From Brevirhabdus pacifica (lineage in GTDB: Bacteria; Pseudomonadota; Alphaproteobacteria; Rhodobacterales; Rhodobacteraceae), in assembly GCF_002797755.1 (NCBI RefSeq), contig NZ_PGFI01000014.1, forward strand, positions 186,001 through 250,000: 64,000 bases of DNA, given 5' to 3'. Position 1 is the stretch's first letter. Each line of letters opens with the position of its first letter. A program made the translations under genes and the position numbers. Below, one piece after another: positions 44,492 through 53,832 of this stretch. The notes under the pieces were generated by a model, which had not been told where the DNA came from, made no database searches, and was given only the letters and a program-made list of their open reading frames with translations.

Positions 44492-46159
44492 ATGTCCGAC
44501 ATCGAAATCGCCCGCAAGGCCAACAAGAAGCCCATCCAGGAAATCGGCGCAAAGCTGGGTATCTCTTCCGACGACCTGCTGCCCTACGGTCACGACAAGG
44601 CCAAGATCTCCGAGTCGTTCATCAAGTCGGTGCAGGACCGCAAGGACGGGCACCTGATCCTGGTGACGGCCATCAACCCGACGCCGGCGGGCGAGGGCAA
44701 GACCACGACCACCGTGGGCCTGGGCGACGGTCTCAATGCCATCGGCAAGAAGGCGGCGATCTGTATCCGCGAGGCTTCGCTGGGCCCCTGCTTCGGCATG
44801 AAGGGCGGCGCCGCGGGCGGTGGTTACGCCCAGGTGGTCCCGATGGAGGACATGAACCTTCACTTCACCGGCGACTTCCACGCCATCACCAGCGCCCACA
44901 ACCTGCTGGCCGCGATGCTGGACAACCACATCTACTGGGGCAACGAGCAGGAAATCGACATCCGCCGCGTCGCCTATCGCCGCGTCATGGACATGAACGA
45001 TCGCGCCCTGCGCCAGATCGTCTGCAACCTGGGCGGCGTCGCCAACGGCTTCCCGCGTGAAAGCGGCTTCGACATCACCGTGGCCTCCGAGGTCATGGCG
45101 ATCCTGTGTCTGGCCACCGATCTGGCCGACCTGGAAAAGCGCCTGGGCGACATCATCGTGGCCTACCGCCGCGACCGCACCCCGGTCTACGCCCGCGACA
45201 TCAAGGCCGACGGCGCCATGACCGTCCTGCTTCAGCAGGCCATGCAGCCCAACCTGGTGCAGACGCTTGAGAACAACCCCGCCTTCGTCCACGGCGGCCC
45301 CTTCGCCAACATCGCGCATGGCTGTAACTCGGTCGTGGCCACCACCACCGCGCTGAAGGTCGCCGACTACGTCGTGACCGAGGCCGGCTTCGGCGCCGAC
45401 CTGGGTGCCGAGAAGTTCTTCGACATCAAGTGCCGCAAGGCCGGGCTGAAGCCCGAGGCCGTGGTGATCGTCGCCACCGTCCGCGCCATGAAGATGAACG
45501 GCGGCGTGGCCAAGGACGACCTGGGCGCCGAGAACGTCGACGCGGTCAAGAAGGGCTGTGCCAACCTGGGCCGCCACATCGAGAACGTGAAGCAGTTCGG
45601 CGTGCCCGCCGTGGTCGCCATCAACCACTTCGTCACCGACACCGACGCCGAGGTCGAGGCCGTCAAGGAATACGTCCGCAGCCAGGGCTCCGAGGCGATC
45701 CTGTGCAAGCACTGGGCCAAGGGTTCCGCGGGCATCACCGACCTGGCCGAGCACGTGGTCAAGATGATCGAAGGCCGCTCCGCACAGTTCGCTCCGCTCT
45801 ACCCGTCGGAGATGGGGCTGTTTGAAAAGATTGAAACAATTGCAAAGCGCATCTACCGTGCTGACGAGGTTCTGGCCGACAAGAAGATCCGCGACCAACT
45901 CAGGGAATGGGAGGCCCAGGGATATGGCGACTTGCCCGTCTGTATGGCGAAGACGCAATACTCTTTCACCACCGATCCCAACCGCCGCGGGGCACCCAAC
46001 GGTCACAGCCTTCCAGTCCGCGAGGTCCGTATCTCGGCAGGGGCAGGGTTCGTCGTCGTCATCTGCGGCGAGATCATGACCATGCCCGGACTTCCGCGCA
46101 AACCCTCCGCCGAGAATATCTGCATCAACGATGACGGATTGATCGACGGTCTCTTCTGA
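44492..46159 (+). CDS. fhs: Formate-tetrahydrofolate ligase
   Basis: 555 residues, the family's normal length. The ATP-binding loop [20 protein letters not shown] (61-80) and the formyl-phosphate region are intact, and the C-terminus reads [12 protein letters not shown] as in known enzymes. It makes 10-formyl-THF from formate, ATP and THF, feeding C1 units to purines, serine or oxidation. It lies in the oxalate operon, where formate is released by Frc. The 98-base gap upstream contains a short direct repeat (ACGACATA twice) and GGGAGCCACCTG before the ATG. Confidence 0.93.
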   Translation: MSDIEIARKANKKPIQEIGAKLGISSDDLLPYGHDKAKISESFIKSVQDRKDGHLILVTAINPTPAGEGKTTTTVGLGDGLNAIGKKAAICIREASLGPCFGMKGGAAGGGYAQVVPMEDMNLHFTGDFHAITSAHNLLAAMLDNHIYWGNEQEIDIRRVAYRRVMDMNDRALRQIVCNLGGVANGFPRESGFDITVASEVMAILCLATDLADLEKRLGDIIVAYRRDRTPVYARDIKADGAMTVLLQQAMQPNLVQTLENNPAFVHGGPFANIAHGCNSVVATTTALKVADYVVTEAGFGADLGAEKFFDIKCRKAGLKPEAVVIVATVRAMKMNGGVAKDDLGAENVDAVKKGCANLGRHIENVKQFGVPAVVAINHFVTDTDAEVEAVKEYVRSQGSEAILCKHWAKGSAGITDLAEHVVKMIEGRSAQFAPLYPSEMGLFEKIETIAKRIYRADEVLADKKIRDQLREWEAQGYGDLPVCMAKTQYSFTTDPNRRGAPNGHSLPVREVRISAGAGFVVVICGEIMTMPGLPRKPSAENICINDDGLIDGLF

Positions 46160-46170
46160 GGAGCTAGCAC

Positions 46171-47028
46171 GTGATCCGCAAGATTCTGGTACCGGTTCGA
46201 GGCGACGGGAAGGGCGACAACGTCCTTGCCCACGCCGCAGCCCTGGCCCACAGGTTCAAGGCCCATATCGAGGTGACCCACTGTCGCCCACGGCCCGAGG
46301 ATCTGATCCCCTACGGGGTTCCGATCCCCGACGCCCTGCGTCGGCAGCTGGTCCAGAACACCTATGCTCTTGCGGACCAGGAAGAGCAGGGTCTCAAGGA
46401 CGAGGTTCATGCGCTTGCGCAGAAGCTCGGCCTTGACGACACCGGCCAGAACATCGGCGAGCGTGCGACCGTCTCCTTCGTCGAAGAGGTCGGCCGCCAG
46501 CTGGACGTCATCAAGCGCCACGGCCGGCTGGCAGACGTGATCTGCGTCGCCAAGCCGGACCGTGACCGCAACCTGGGCACGAACACGCTGAAGGCGGCGC
46601 TGTTCCACTCGGGCCGGCCGGTGCTGATGTGCCCGCCGGTGGAGACCCCGCCGACCGAGCTGGGCAAGGTGGTGACCATCGCCTGGAACGGTTCGTCCGA
46701 GGCCGCGCGCGCCCTTTCCGAGGGCATGCGAATCATCTGCAGCGCCGACCGAATCGGCATCCTGAGCACCGGCAAGGACGCCGGTCCGGGCACCTCGGCA
46801 GAGGATCTGGTGGCATACCTTCGTCTACATGGTGTGACCCCGGAACTCGTCACGTTCGAGGCGTCCCGCTCCATCGGACAGGATTTGCTGTCTCAAAGCG
46901 CGATATTCGGCGCTGATGTAATGATTATGGGGGCTTATGGCGACAGTCACGAGCGCGAAACCCTCTTCGGAGGCAACACGCAGACGGTGATTGATCGCGG
47001 CAATATGCCCGTGTGGATGAGCCACTAG
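46171..47028 (+). CDS. Universal stress protein family, two-domain
   Basis: 285 residues with two UspA-like halves. The first (IRKILVPVRGDGKGDNVLAHA) starts with the usual strand but lacks a complete nucleotide motif. The second ends with MIMGAYGDSHERETLFGGNT, the G-x2-G-x9-G-(S/T)-type ATP loop variant (GAYGDSHERETLFGGNT). It starts with GTG, 11 bases after fhs, behind GAGGAG, so it is co-transcribed with the C1 genes. It may help the cell with acid or formate stress. That role is inferred from context only. Confidence 0.75.
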   Translation: MIRKILVPVRGDGKGDNVLAHAAALAHRFKAHIEVTHCRPRPEDLIPYGVPIPDALRRQLVQNTYALADQEEQGLKDEVHALAQKLGLDDTGQNIGERATVSFVEEVGRQLDVIKRHGRLADVICVAKPDRDRNLGTNTLKAALFHSGRPVLMCPPVETPPTELGKVVTIAWNGSSEAARALSEGMRIICSADRIGILSTGKDAGPGTSAEDLVAYLRLHGVTPELVTFEASRSIGQDLLSQSAIFGADVMIMGAYGDSHERETLFGGNTQTVIDRGNMPVWMSH

Positions 47029-47162
47029 ACCCCGGGACAAATAGAAATTCATCAATAATGATAGGAAGGGAGGAAACAGGACAGAAACGAGCACAATGAA
47101 CTGAAAGAGCAGAAAACTGCCGTCGGTTCGCAATCAAAACCAACCTTGGGAGGAATACCAAT

Positions 47163-48125
47163 ATGTCCATTACCAAACGGACTTTCATTGCACTGGCTGG
47201 CGCAACCGCGCTGACCGCAACCTTTGCCAACTCGGCAGCGGCCTTCGAGCCCACGAAGCCGATCGACTTCGTCATCATGGCCGGTGCCGGCGGTGGCGCG
47301 GACCAGATCGCCCGCTTCATCCAGTCGGTCGCCGAGAAGAAGAAGCTGACGGTTCGTCCGCTCGTCCCGAACAACAAGGGCGGCGGCTCCGGTGCAGAGG
47401 CTCTGATCGCGCTGAAGGGCGCCTCGGATCCCGACCACACCATTCTGGTGACCCTGAACTCGTTCTTCACCACCCCGCTGCGCCAGGAAAACCTGGGCAT
47501 CGACGTGACCACCTTCACCCCCGTCGCCATGATGGGCGTCGACCCCTTCGTGCTGTGGGTCCACAAGGACAGCGGCATCACCGACTTCGACCAGTGGGTC
47601 GCGAAGGTGAAAGAGGGCGGCTACGTCATGGGCGGCACGGGTAAAGGTCAGGAAGACAGCCTGGTCATCACCTGGCTCGAGCAGAACTTCGACCTCGACA
47701 TCAAGTACATCCCCTACAAAGGGGGCGGTGCCGTCGCCAAGGACCTGGCCGGTCAGCAGATCATGGCCTCGGTCAACAACCCTGCCGAGACCAAGGGCTT
47801 CTACGCCTCGGGTGACGTGGTTCCCCTGCTGGCCTTCTCGGACGAGCGCATGCCGGCATTCCCGGATGTTCCGACCGTCAAGGAACTTGGCAAGGACTTC
47901 AGCTACTACAACCAGCGGGCCGTCGTTGGCGCGCCGGGCATGTCTGACGACGCTGCCAAGTACTACCAGGACCTGTTCCAGACCATCTACGACACCGAGG
48001 AATGGCAGGGCTACATGGAGTCCGAGAGCCTTTCGCCCCTCTGGATGAACCCCGAGGAGCAGAAGGAATACTGGAACACCCAGATCGAAAATCACAAGGA
48101 ACTGCTCGCGAAGATGGGCGAATAA
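47163..48125 (+). CDS. Tripartite tricarboxylate transporter substrate-binding protein
   Basis: 320 residues, with a Sec signal peptide (FIALAGATALTATFANSAAA) and a Bug/TctC-type periplasmic binding fold starting FEPTKPIDFVIMAGAGGGADQI. TctC proteins bind carboxylates in the periplasm through a conserved Gly-rich loop (GAGGGAD) and hand them to TctAB. The location directly after the oxalate catabolic genes suggests the ligand is oxalate or a related small acid. TTGGGAGGAATACC precedes the ATG, the same leader sequence as for oxc. The upstream gap (47029-47162) is AT-rich and may hold an extra promoter. Confidence 0.85.
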   Translation: MSITKRTFIALAGATALTATFANSAAAFEPTKPIDFVIMAGAGGGADQIARFIQSVAEKKKLTVRPLVPNNKGGGSGAEALIALKGASDPDHTILVTLNSFFTTPLRQENLGIDVTTFTPVAMMGVDPFVLWVHKDSGITDFDQWVAKVKEGGYVMGGTGKGQEDSLVITWLEQNFDLDIKYIPYKGGGAVAKDLAGQQIMASVNNPAETKGFYASGDVVPLLAFSDERMPAFPDVPTVKELGKDFSYYNQRAVVGAPGMSDDAAKYYQDLFQTIYDTEEWQGYMESESLSPLWMNPEEQKEYWNTQIENHKELLAKMGE

Positions 48126-48160
48126 CCCACGCGCGTTAACGGTACTTTAGGGAGGCTGAG

Positions 48161-48664
48161 ATGCGGCTTGGAGAATTGGTAACGGCAGGTGTCCTGGCCG
48201 TCCTGTCCATTTACATGATGTGGAAGAGTACCGAACTGGACATCGGGTACATCAGCGGTGAAGGACCGGGGGGCGGGGCATGGCCGTTCTGGCTCTCGGC
48301 CATCATGCTGATCTGTACCGTGATGATTTTCTACAAAGGGGTAAGGCGGCTTTCGCCGCCTTCCCAATCCGACGAACCCGTTCTCGATGCCGAGGGGCGC
48401 AAGATGCTGCTCCAGGTCTTCGGGGGGATCTTCGTCTTTGTCGCGCTGGTCGGGATCTTCTCGATGTATGTCGCGATGGGAATGTTTCTCTTCTATTACC
48501 TTTGGTTCCTCGGCCGACATACGCTGCGCCTGTCTCTGACGCTTACCGTCGTGACGCCCGTAATCTTCTTCTTCTTCTTCGAGGCGCTGATGCGCATCAC
48601 CCTGCCGAAGGGGATGGAGTTCATGGAGCCGATCTACAACTACCTGAACACCATCATCTACTGA
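48161..48664 (+). CDS. Tripartite tricarboxylate transporter small membrane subunit (TctB)
   Basis: 167 residues with four membrane segments, the TctB design: a first helix (about 5-24), GEGPGGGAWPFWLSAIML as the second, and two more helices at about 95-120 and 125-145. It forms the membrane complex with the large subunit. It lies 35 bases after the binding-protein gene and 37 before tctA-like. Confidence 0.82.
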   Translation: MRLGELVTAGVLAVLSIYMMWKSTELDIGYISGEGPGGGAWPFWLSAIMLICTVMIFYKGVRRLSPPSQSDEPVLDAEGRKMLLQVFGGIFVFVALVGIFSMYVAMGMFLFYYLWFLGRHTLRLSLTLTVVTPVIFFFFFEALMRITLPKGMEFMEPIYNYLNTIIY

Positions 48665-48701
48665 TGGCGCGGGTCACGAGCGATATACAGGACTGATTAC
48701 A

Positions 48702-50222
48702 ATGGAAATCCTTGCACTACTGACAAGTGGCCTGCTGGAGGCACTGGAACCGCTGAACCTGCTCCTCATCGTGATTGGTGTCACGCTGGGACTGTTCATC
48801 GGGGCGATGCCCGGCCTCGGTTCGGTCAACGGGGTGGCGATCCTGCTGCCCATCACCTTCCTGGTGCCGCCGGCATCGGCGATCATCTTCCTGGCGGCGA
48901 TCTACTACGGCGCCATGTACGGCGGGGCGATCAGCTCGATCACCCTGGGCATCCCCGGCGCATCGACCGCGGTTGCCACCACCTTCGACGGGCGACCACT
49001 GGCGATGAAGGGCCGGGCAAGCCTGGCACTGGTCACCGCGGCCATCGCCTCCTTCGTGGGCGGCACCGTCTCGATCATCCTCTTCACCGCCTTCGCACCG
49101 ATGCTGGCATCGGTCGCGCTGAGCTTCGGCAACCCCGAGATCTTCGCGCTGATGCTGCTGGCCTTCGCCACCTTCGTCGGCCTTGGCGGTGACGACATCC
49201 CCAAGACCATCCTGTCGATCTGCTTGGGCCTCGTCTTTGCGGCCGTCGGCTTCGACGAGATCTCGGGCGAACCGCGTCTGGTGTTCTTCGGCATCCCCGG
49301 CTTCCTGCACGGGATCAACTTCCTGGTGCTGGCGATCGGTGTCTACGGTATCGGCGAGATGCTTTGGACCATCGACACGACCCGCGGCAAGATCACCACG
49401 ACCGAGGCGAAGATGAGCGTCAAGGGCGTGTTCGCGGACGCCAAGGAAGGCATCACCCAAGGCTGGCGCGGCACTTCGATCGGGTCGTTCCTGGGCTTCT
49501 TCGTGGGGATCCTTCCCGCGGCTGGCGCGACCCCCGGTTCGCTGATGTCCTACGGCGTGGCCAAGCTGACCTCGCGCGATCCCGGCTCCTACGGCAAGGG
49601 CAACCCCGACGGCGTGGCCGCCCCCGAGGCTGCCAACAACTCGGCATCGACCGGCTCCATGCTGCCGATGCTGACGCTGGGCATCCCCGGTTCGCCCACC
49701 ACGGCGATCCTGCTGGGCGGCATGGTGATCTGGGGCCTGACCCCGGGCCCGCGCCTCTTCACGGACGAGCCTGCCTTCGTCTGGGGCCTGATCGGTTCGT
49801 TCTACGTGTCGAACTTCTTCGCCCTGGTCATCAACCTGTCCTTCATCCCGCTGTTCATCTGGATGCTGCGGATGCCCTTCACGATCCTTGCACCGATGAT
49901 CTTCGTGCTTTCGATCGTGGGCGGGTATGCGGCGACCAACGACATGCACGATGTCTGGCTGATGATCGCCTTCGGTCTTGGCGCCTTCTTCCTGCGCAAG
50001 TTCGACTACCCGCTGGCGCCTGCGGTGCTGGCCATCGTTCTCGGCCCCATCGCCGAGCCGACGCTGCGCCAGTCGCTGCTGCTGTCCTCGGGTGATCCGT
50101 CGATCTTCTTCACCCGGCCGATCGCAGGCCCGATCACGGTGATCGCGATCATCCTGATCCTGCTGCCGCTCTTCGGCATGATCCGCGACCGGGTCCGCCG
50201 CCGCGAGAAGCCGGCGACCTGA
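48702..50222 (+). CDS. Tripartite tricarboxylate transporter large membrane subunit (TctA)
   Basis: 506 residues, about eleven to twelve membrane segments, with the repeated TctA signature seen in GLFIGAMPGLGSVNGVAILL (near 26-45) and in GFFVGILPAAGATPGSLMSY. It is the ion-coupled pore of the importer and completes the TctCBA set. A terminator 45 bases downstream closes the oxalate operon, which supports transport and catabolism being one unit. Confidence 0.9.
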   Translation: MEILALLTSGLLEALEPLNLLLIVIGVTLGLFIGAMPGLGSVNGVAILLPITFLVPPASAIIFLAAIYYGAMYGGAISSITLGIPGASTAVATTFDGRPLAMKGRASLALVTAAIASFVGGTVSIILFTAFAPMLASVALSFGNPEIFALMLLAFATFVGLGGDDIPKTILSICLGLVFAAVGFDEISGEPRLVFFGIPGFLHGINFLVLAIGVYGIGEMLWTIDTTRGKITTTEAKMSVKGVFADAKEGITQGWRGTSIGSFLGFFVGILPAAGATPGSLMSYGVAKLTSRDPGSYGKGNPDGVAAPEAANNSASTGSMLPMLTLGIPGSPTTAILLGGMVIWGLTPGPRLFTDEPAFVWGLIGSFYVSNFFALVINLSFIPLFIWMLRMPFTILAPMIFVLSIVGGYAATNDMHDVWLMIAFGLGAFFLRKFDYPLAPAVLAIVLGPIAEPTLRQSLLLSSGDPSIFFTRPIAGPITVIAIILILLPLFGMIRDRVRRREKPAT

Positions 50223-50267
50223 TCCCCAAAGGACCCCGGGACCGTCCCACAGGCCCCGGATAACAAA

Positions 50268-50304
50268 GGGCCCGCGGCAGAGATGCCGCGGGCCCTTCTG
50301 CTTT
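50268..50304 (+). terminator. Terminator of the oxalate operon
   Basis: A perfect 12-bp stem GGGCCCGCGGCA/TGCCGCGGGCCC with a 4-base loop is followed by TTCTGCTTT. This is one of the strongest terminators in the window. Confidence 0.85.
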
Positions 50305-50336
50305 CGGGGGCAATCCGTATCCGGCGGGGGCGGGGC

Positions 50337-50783
50337 CTAGTTCGCCTCGGCTGCCCGCGTGGCCTTGCCGACGAGGGCGAGGAACTGATCGTATTCCGCC
50401 GCTGACAGGCCGGGCAGAATATCGCGCTGCAACTCCTGCACCACGGGCAGCAGGTGGCTGAGCGTGGCCTGGCCCTGGGGCGTCAGACGAACGACGCGCG
50501 CCCGCTTGTCCTCGGGGCTGACCTCGCGTGAGATGAGGCCCTTTTGCTCCAGCCGGTCGACGACACCGCCGATCGTGGCGCGGTCCTTTGCAATCATCTC
50601 GGCAAGGCGGGCCTGATCGATACCTGGCCGCGCGGCAAGGGCGTCCAGTGCCGCGAACTGCACAGGGGTCAGGTCCGATCCCGCGTCCTTGATCCGCTGT
50701 GCGAAGATCTGCGTGGACAGTTGATGCAAGCGGCGGATCAGGTGACCCGGCAGGGTGGGGCTGATCGGTTGATCATCGCTCAT
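50337..50783 (-). CDS. mobR: MarR-family regulator of 3-hydroxybenzoate monooxygenase
   Basis: 148 residues, MarR winged helix (VQFAALDALAARPGIDQARLAEMIAKDRATIGGVVDRLEQKGLI, seen in shorter blocks) with the wing EDKRARVVRLTPQG. It is divergent from a MobA-type monooxygenase gene, the arrangement of mobR-mobA in Comamonas, where MobR is the repressor released by 3-hydroxybenzoate. The ATG at 50783 follows AAGGAG; an ATG 30 bases upstream is less likely. The symbol rests on context and fold, not on a demonstrated ligand. Confidence 0.75.
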   Translation of the reverse strand: MSDDQPISPTLPGHLIRRLHQLSTQIFAQRIKDAGSDLTPVQFAALDALAARPGIDQARLAEMIAKDRATIGGVVDRLEQKGLISREVSPEDKRARVVRLTPQGQATLSHLLPVVQELQRDILPGLSAAEYDQFLALVGKATRAAEAN

Positions 50784-50850
50784 TGCTGGCTCCTTCAGAC
50801 AACCCATCGACATATACCCAGAAATGGTAAGTGAGCATATCGAACTTTGT

Positions 50851-50886
50851 TGACGCCTGGCATGGCATTTTAGTATGTATACATAT
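50851..50886 (+). promoter_or_regulatory. Probable mobA promoter with MarR operator
   Basis: TTGACG (50851-50856) is followed, with an 18-base spacer, by TATGTA (50875-50880). The latter lies in a perfect 12-bp palindrome TATGTATACATA (50875-50886), a plausible MarR binding site that would block the -10 element. Confidence 0.5.
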
Positions 50887-50911
50887 CAAAACTCCATTGG
50901 AGGCCCGGAGC

Positions 50912-52801
50912 ATGCAATACCATCTCGACGGATTTCACGCCGGGGATCCCGACCTGCACGATCCGGCCCCCGGGCGGGAGACGGCCCAGGGGCCGCTACC
51001 CGAAAATGTCGACGTGCTGATCGTCGGCTGCGGTCCGGCAGGCCTGACCCTGGCGGCCCAGCTTGCGGCCTTTCCCGACATCACCACGCGCATTGTCGAG
51101 CAGAAGGAGGGCCCGCTGGAGCGGGGCCAGGCCGACGGCATCTCGTGCAGGTCGATGGAGATGTTCCAGGCCTTCGGATTTGCCGACACGGTGATGCGCC
51201 AGGGCTATTGGGTGAACGAAACGACTTTCTGGAAGCCTGACGCCGAGAACCCCGCCCACATCGCGCGCACGGGCCGTATCCAGGATGTCGAGGACGGGCT
51301 ATCTGAGATGCCCCACATGATCCTGAACCAGGCGCGGGTGCATGACATGTACCTCGAACTGATGCGCCGGTCGCCCTCCCGGCTGGTGCCCGACTACGGC
51401 TGGAAGCTGACAGGGCTGTCGGTCGACGAGGGGGCAGGCGACCACCCCGTTACCGTGCAGCTGGATCCGACCGACGGCGGCCCCGCCCGAACCGTAAGGG
51501 CGCGCTACGCGGTCGGCTGCGACGGCGCGCGCAGTACGGTCCGGCGGGCGATCGGGCTGGAGTTGAAGGGCGACTCGGCCTCCCAGGCCTGGGGGGTCAT
51601 GGACGTTCTGGCCGTGACCGACTTTCCCGACATTCGCTTCAAGACGCTGATCCAGACCACGGGGGAGGGCAACATCCTCATCATCCCGCGCGAAGGCGGC
51701 TACCTTGTCCGGCTTTACATCGAACTGGACAAGCTTGCCCCCGGCGAAAGGATCGCGGGCCGCAACTTCAGCAAGGATCACCTGATCGCCGCCGCGAAAC
51801 GCATCTTCGCCCCTTACTCCTTTGAGGCCAAGGAGGTGGTCTGGTGGTCCGTCTACGAGATCGGTCAACGCCTGACCGACCGCTTCGATGACCTGCCGGA
51901 GGCAGCCGCCGCCGATCGGCTTCCCCACGTCTTCATCGCTGGAGATGCCTGCCACACCCACAGCCCGAAGGCCGGCCAGGGCATGAACGTCTCCATGGGC
52001 GACGCCTTCAACCTGGGCTGGAAGCTGGTGTCGGTGCTGCAGGGGCGCGCGGGGCCAGACCTGCTTTGCAGCTATTCGGCGGAACGGCAGGCCGTCGCCG
52101 CCGACCTGATTTCCTTCGACCGCGAATGGGCAAGCATCCTGAGCGAGCGCCACGAGAGCGGCGGGGAGGAGACGCCGAAGTTCCAGCGCTATTTCGTCGA
52201 GCACGGACGCTACACCGCCGGCTTGTCCGTGACCTATCCCCCGTCGCGTCTGATCGGCCCGGCCACGTGGCAGAACCTGGCCCGAGGTTTCGAGATCGGA
52301 TCGCGGTTCCACTCCGCCCCGGTGATGCGCCTGGCCGATGCCAAGCACATGCACCTGGGTCATGTCATCAAGGCCGATACCCGCTGGCGCCTGTTTGCCT
52401 TCTGCCCGGATGAGGATGTGAACCACCCCCGCAGCGCCACCCGGCAGCTGCTGACAATGCTGGCAGAAGACCCCTCATCGCCCTTTTTCAATGCGGTATC
52501 TTCGGGCCAGGACATCGACGCCGAGGCCGATCTGCGCGTGATCTTTCAGCGCCGCCTGGAGTTGGAGGGCAAGGAGTTGCCGGCATTTCTTCAGCCGCGC
52601 AAGGGGCGCTATGGCCTGATAGACTATGAAAAATGCTTCTGCGCGCTGCCGGACGACGACATCTTCGAAACCCGTGCCATCGACCGCGACAGCGGCTGCG
52701 TAGTTATCGTGAGGCCCGACCAGCACGTGGCGCACATCCTTCCTTTCGACAAGGGGGCCGAGGTTTCAGCCTTCCTTGCCGGGGCCATGGGCCGGACCTG
52801 A
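50912..52801 (+). CDS. mobA: 3-Hydroxybenzoate 4-monooxygenase
   Basis: 629 residues, FAD aromatic hydroxylase of the phenol 2-monooxygenase type with a C-terminal thioredoxin-like domain. The sequence follows Comamonas MobA closely: MQYHLDGFHAGDP, VDVLIVGCGPAGLTLAAQLA, AWGVMDVLAVTDFPD, and the second FAD motif GDACHTHSPKAGQGMN. It converts 3-hydroxybenzoate to protocatechuate with NADPH and O2. The start at 50912 follows GGAGGCCCGGAG and matches the MobA N-terminus; a longer frame upstream runs through the promoter. It links the aldehyde-producing genes downstream to the protocatechuate pathway, which is not in this window. Confidence 0.87.
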   Translation: MQYHLDGFHAGDPDLHDPAPGRETAQGPLPENVDVLIVGCGPAGLTLAAQLAAFPDITTRIVEQKEGPLERGQADGISCRSMEMFQAFGFADTVMRQGYWVNETTFWKPDAENPAHIARTGRIQDVEDGLSEMPHMILNQARVHDMYLELMRRSPSRLVPDYGWKLTGLSVDEGAGDHPVTVQLDPTDGGPARTVRARYAVGCDGARSTVRRAIGLELKGDSASQAWGVMDVLAVTDFPDIRFKTLIQTTGEGNILIIPREGGYLVRLYIELDKLAPGERIAGRNFSKDHLIAAAKRIFAPYSFEAKEVVWWSVYEIGQRLTDRFDDLPEAAAADRLPHVFIAGDACHTHSPKAGQGMNVSMGDAFNLGWKLVSVLQGRAGPDLLCSYSAERQAVAADLISFDREWASILSERHESGGEETPKFQRYFVEHGRYTAGLSVTYPPSRLIGPATWQNLARGFEIGSRFHSAPVMRLADAKHMHLGHVIKADTRWRLFAFCPDEDVNHPRSATRQLLTMLAEDPSSPFFNAVSSGQDIDAEADLRVIFQRRLELEGKELPAFLQPRKGRYGLIDYEKCFCALPDDDIFETRAIDRDSGCVVIVRPDQHVAHILPFDKGAEVSAFLAGAMGRT

Positions 52802-52857
52802 CCCGCGCGGCCGAAAGGATACGGCCCGCGGGCAGGGCCCTGAGAGGTGTCCAGCTT

Positions 52858-53832
52858 CTACGGGATGTCTATCGTCGGTGAGTGGCAGAGCGTGTGCCAG
52901 CGGGCGCCGCACTCGGCTGCCGCGCGCGCGATCTCGTCAGGGATCTCGCTGTAGGGCGGGCGCACAGGACCGCAGTTGCAATAGCCGGCGGCGTTGATCC
53001 GGGCCTTTTCAATCTGGATGTTATAAAGCGCGAAGATCTCGGGGTCGCCCATGTAAGGCTTGAGAGGCGCGTTGGCCCATTTCAGGGCCGCATCGATGCG
53101 CGCGATGGCCGACTGATCCCGGTCCTCGACCGCCTTCATGAGGGCCTTCGCCGGGCGGGGACCCATACCTGCCGCAGTGGCCCAGCATGCGGTTGTGGTG
53201 GCCGGAGATTGTTCGTGGAACTGTGTCAGGGTGGACTCGTTTGGCATGATGTGGATCCTGCCCTTGGTCGCCTTCATGAGACTGGTCAGATCACGCGGGC
53301 GCGAATATTTCGCAGCCGTCACAGTGGGCGCGCTTTCGGAGATGGCGGACCAGAATTCGTCCGGAAACTCGTAGCGGAAGGCGCGTTTGTTGGCATAGAC
53401 CATGACCGCGATGTCGGGAAAGCTTCGGGAGATTTCGGTGAAGAAACCCACGGCCGTGCGCGTTGAGGCCGGTTGCCACATGGGCAGGCCGAGCAATGTG
53501 CCTTCGACACCCAGATCGGTGAGGAAGGAAAGCCGCTCCCCCACCGTGGCAGAGCCCAGCGCCGATGCTCCCATGATCACCGGGATCCGTTTGGCGACGG
53601 TTTCGACCACGCAGCCGGCAAAGGTGCGATAGTCGGTTTCGGACAGGGTGGCGCATTCGCCGGTCGTGCCAAGCGTGATGAGTCCGTCGACACCGTCGTC
53701 GATCAGCCGGTTCAACAGGCGCTCTGTCTCGGCGGTGTCCACCGTATTGCGGACAGTCATGTCTTCCGCGCCCGGAATGGCCGGCGTCGGGATGATGGCA
53801 TAAAGCCCCCGGTAGTCAGCGGCCTGCATCAT
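52858..53832 (-). CDS. Hydratase-aldolase (NahE/PhdJ family)
   Basis: 324 residues of the DHDPS/N-acetylneuraminate lyase superfamily. The branch is that of trans-o-hydroxybenzylidenepyruvate hydratase-aldolases: LGTTGECATLSETDY, the carbonyl-binding VYANKRAFRYEFPDEFW, Schiff-base Lys K175 in VTAAKYSRPRD, and the end YNIQIEKARINAAGYCNCGPVRPPY. The family adds water to an arylidene-pyruvate and cleaves it to an aromatic aldehyde and pyruvate, as in naphthalene or phenanthrene breakdown. Its start overlaps the SnoaL-like gene by four bases, in one operon with the Rieske oxygenase. The aromatic part of the substrate is unknown. Confidence 0.85.
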   Translation of the reverse strand: MMQAADYRGLYAIIPTPAIPGAEDMTVRNTVDTAETERLLNRLIDDGVDGLITLGTTGECATLSETDYRTFAGCVVETVAKRIPVIMGASALGSATVGERLSFLTDLGVEGTLLGLPMWQPASTRTAVGFFTEISRSFPDIAVMVYANKRAFRYEFPDEFWSAISESAPTVTAAKYSRPRDLTSLMKATKGRIHIMPNESTLTQFHEQSPATTTACWATAAGMGPRPAKALMKAVEDRDQSAIARIDAALKWANAPLKPYMGDPEIFALYNIQIEKARINAAGYCNCGPVRPPYSEIPDEIARAAAECGARWHTLCHSPTIDIP

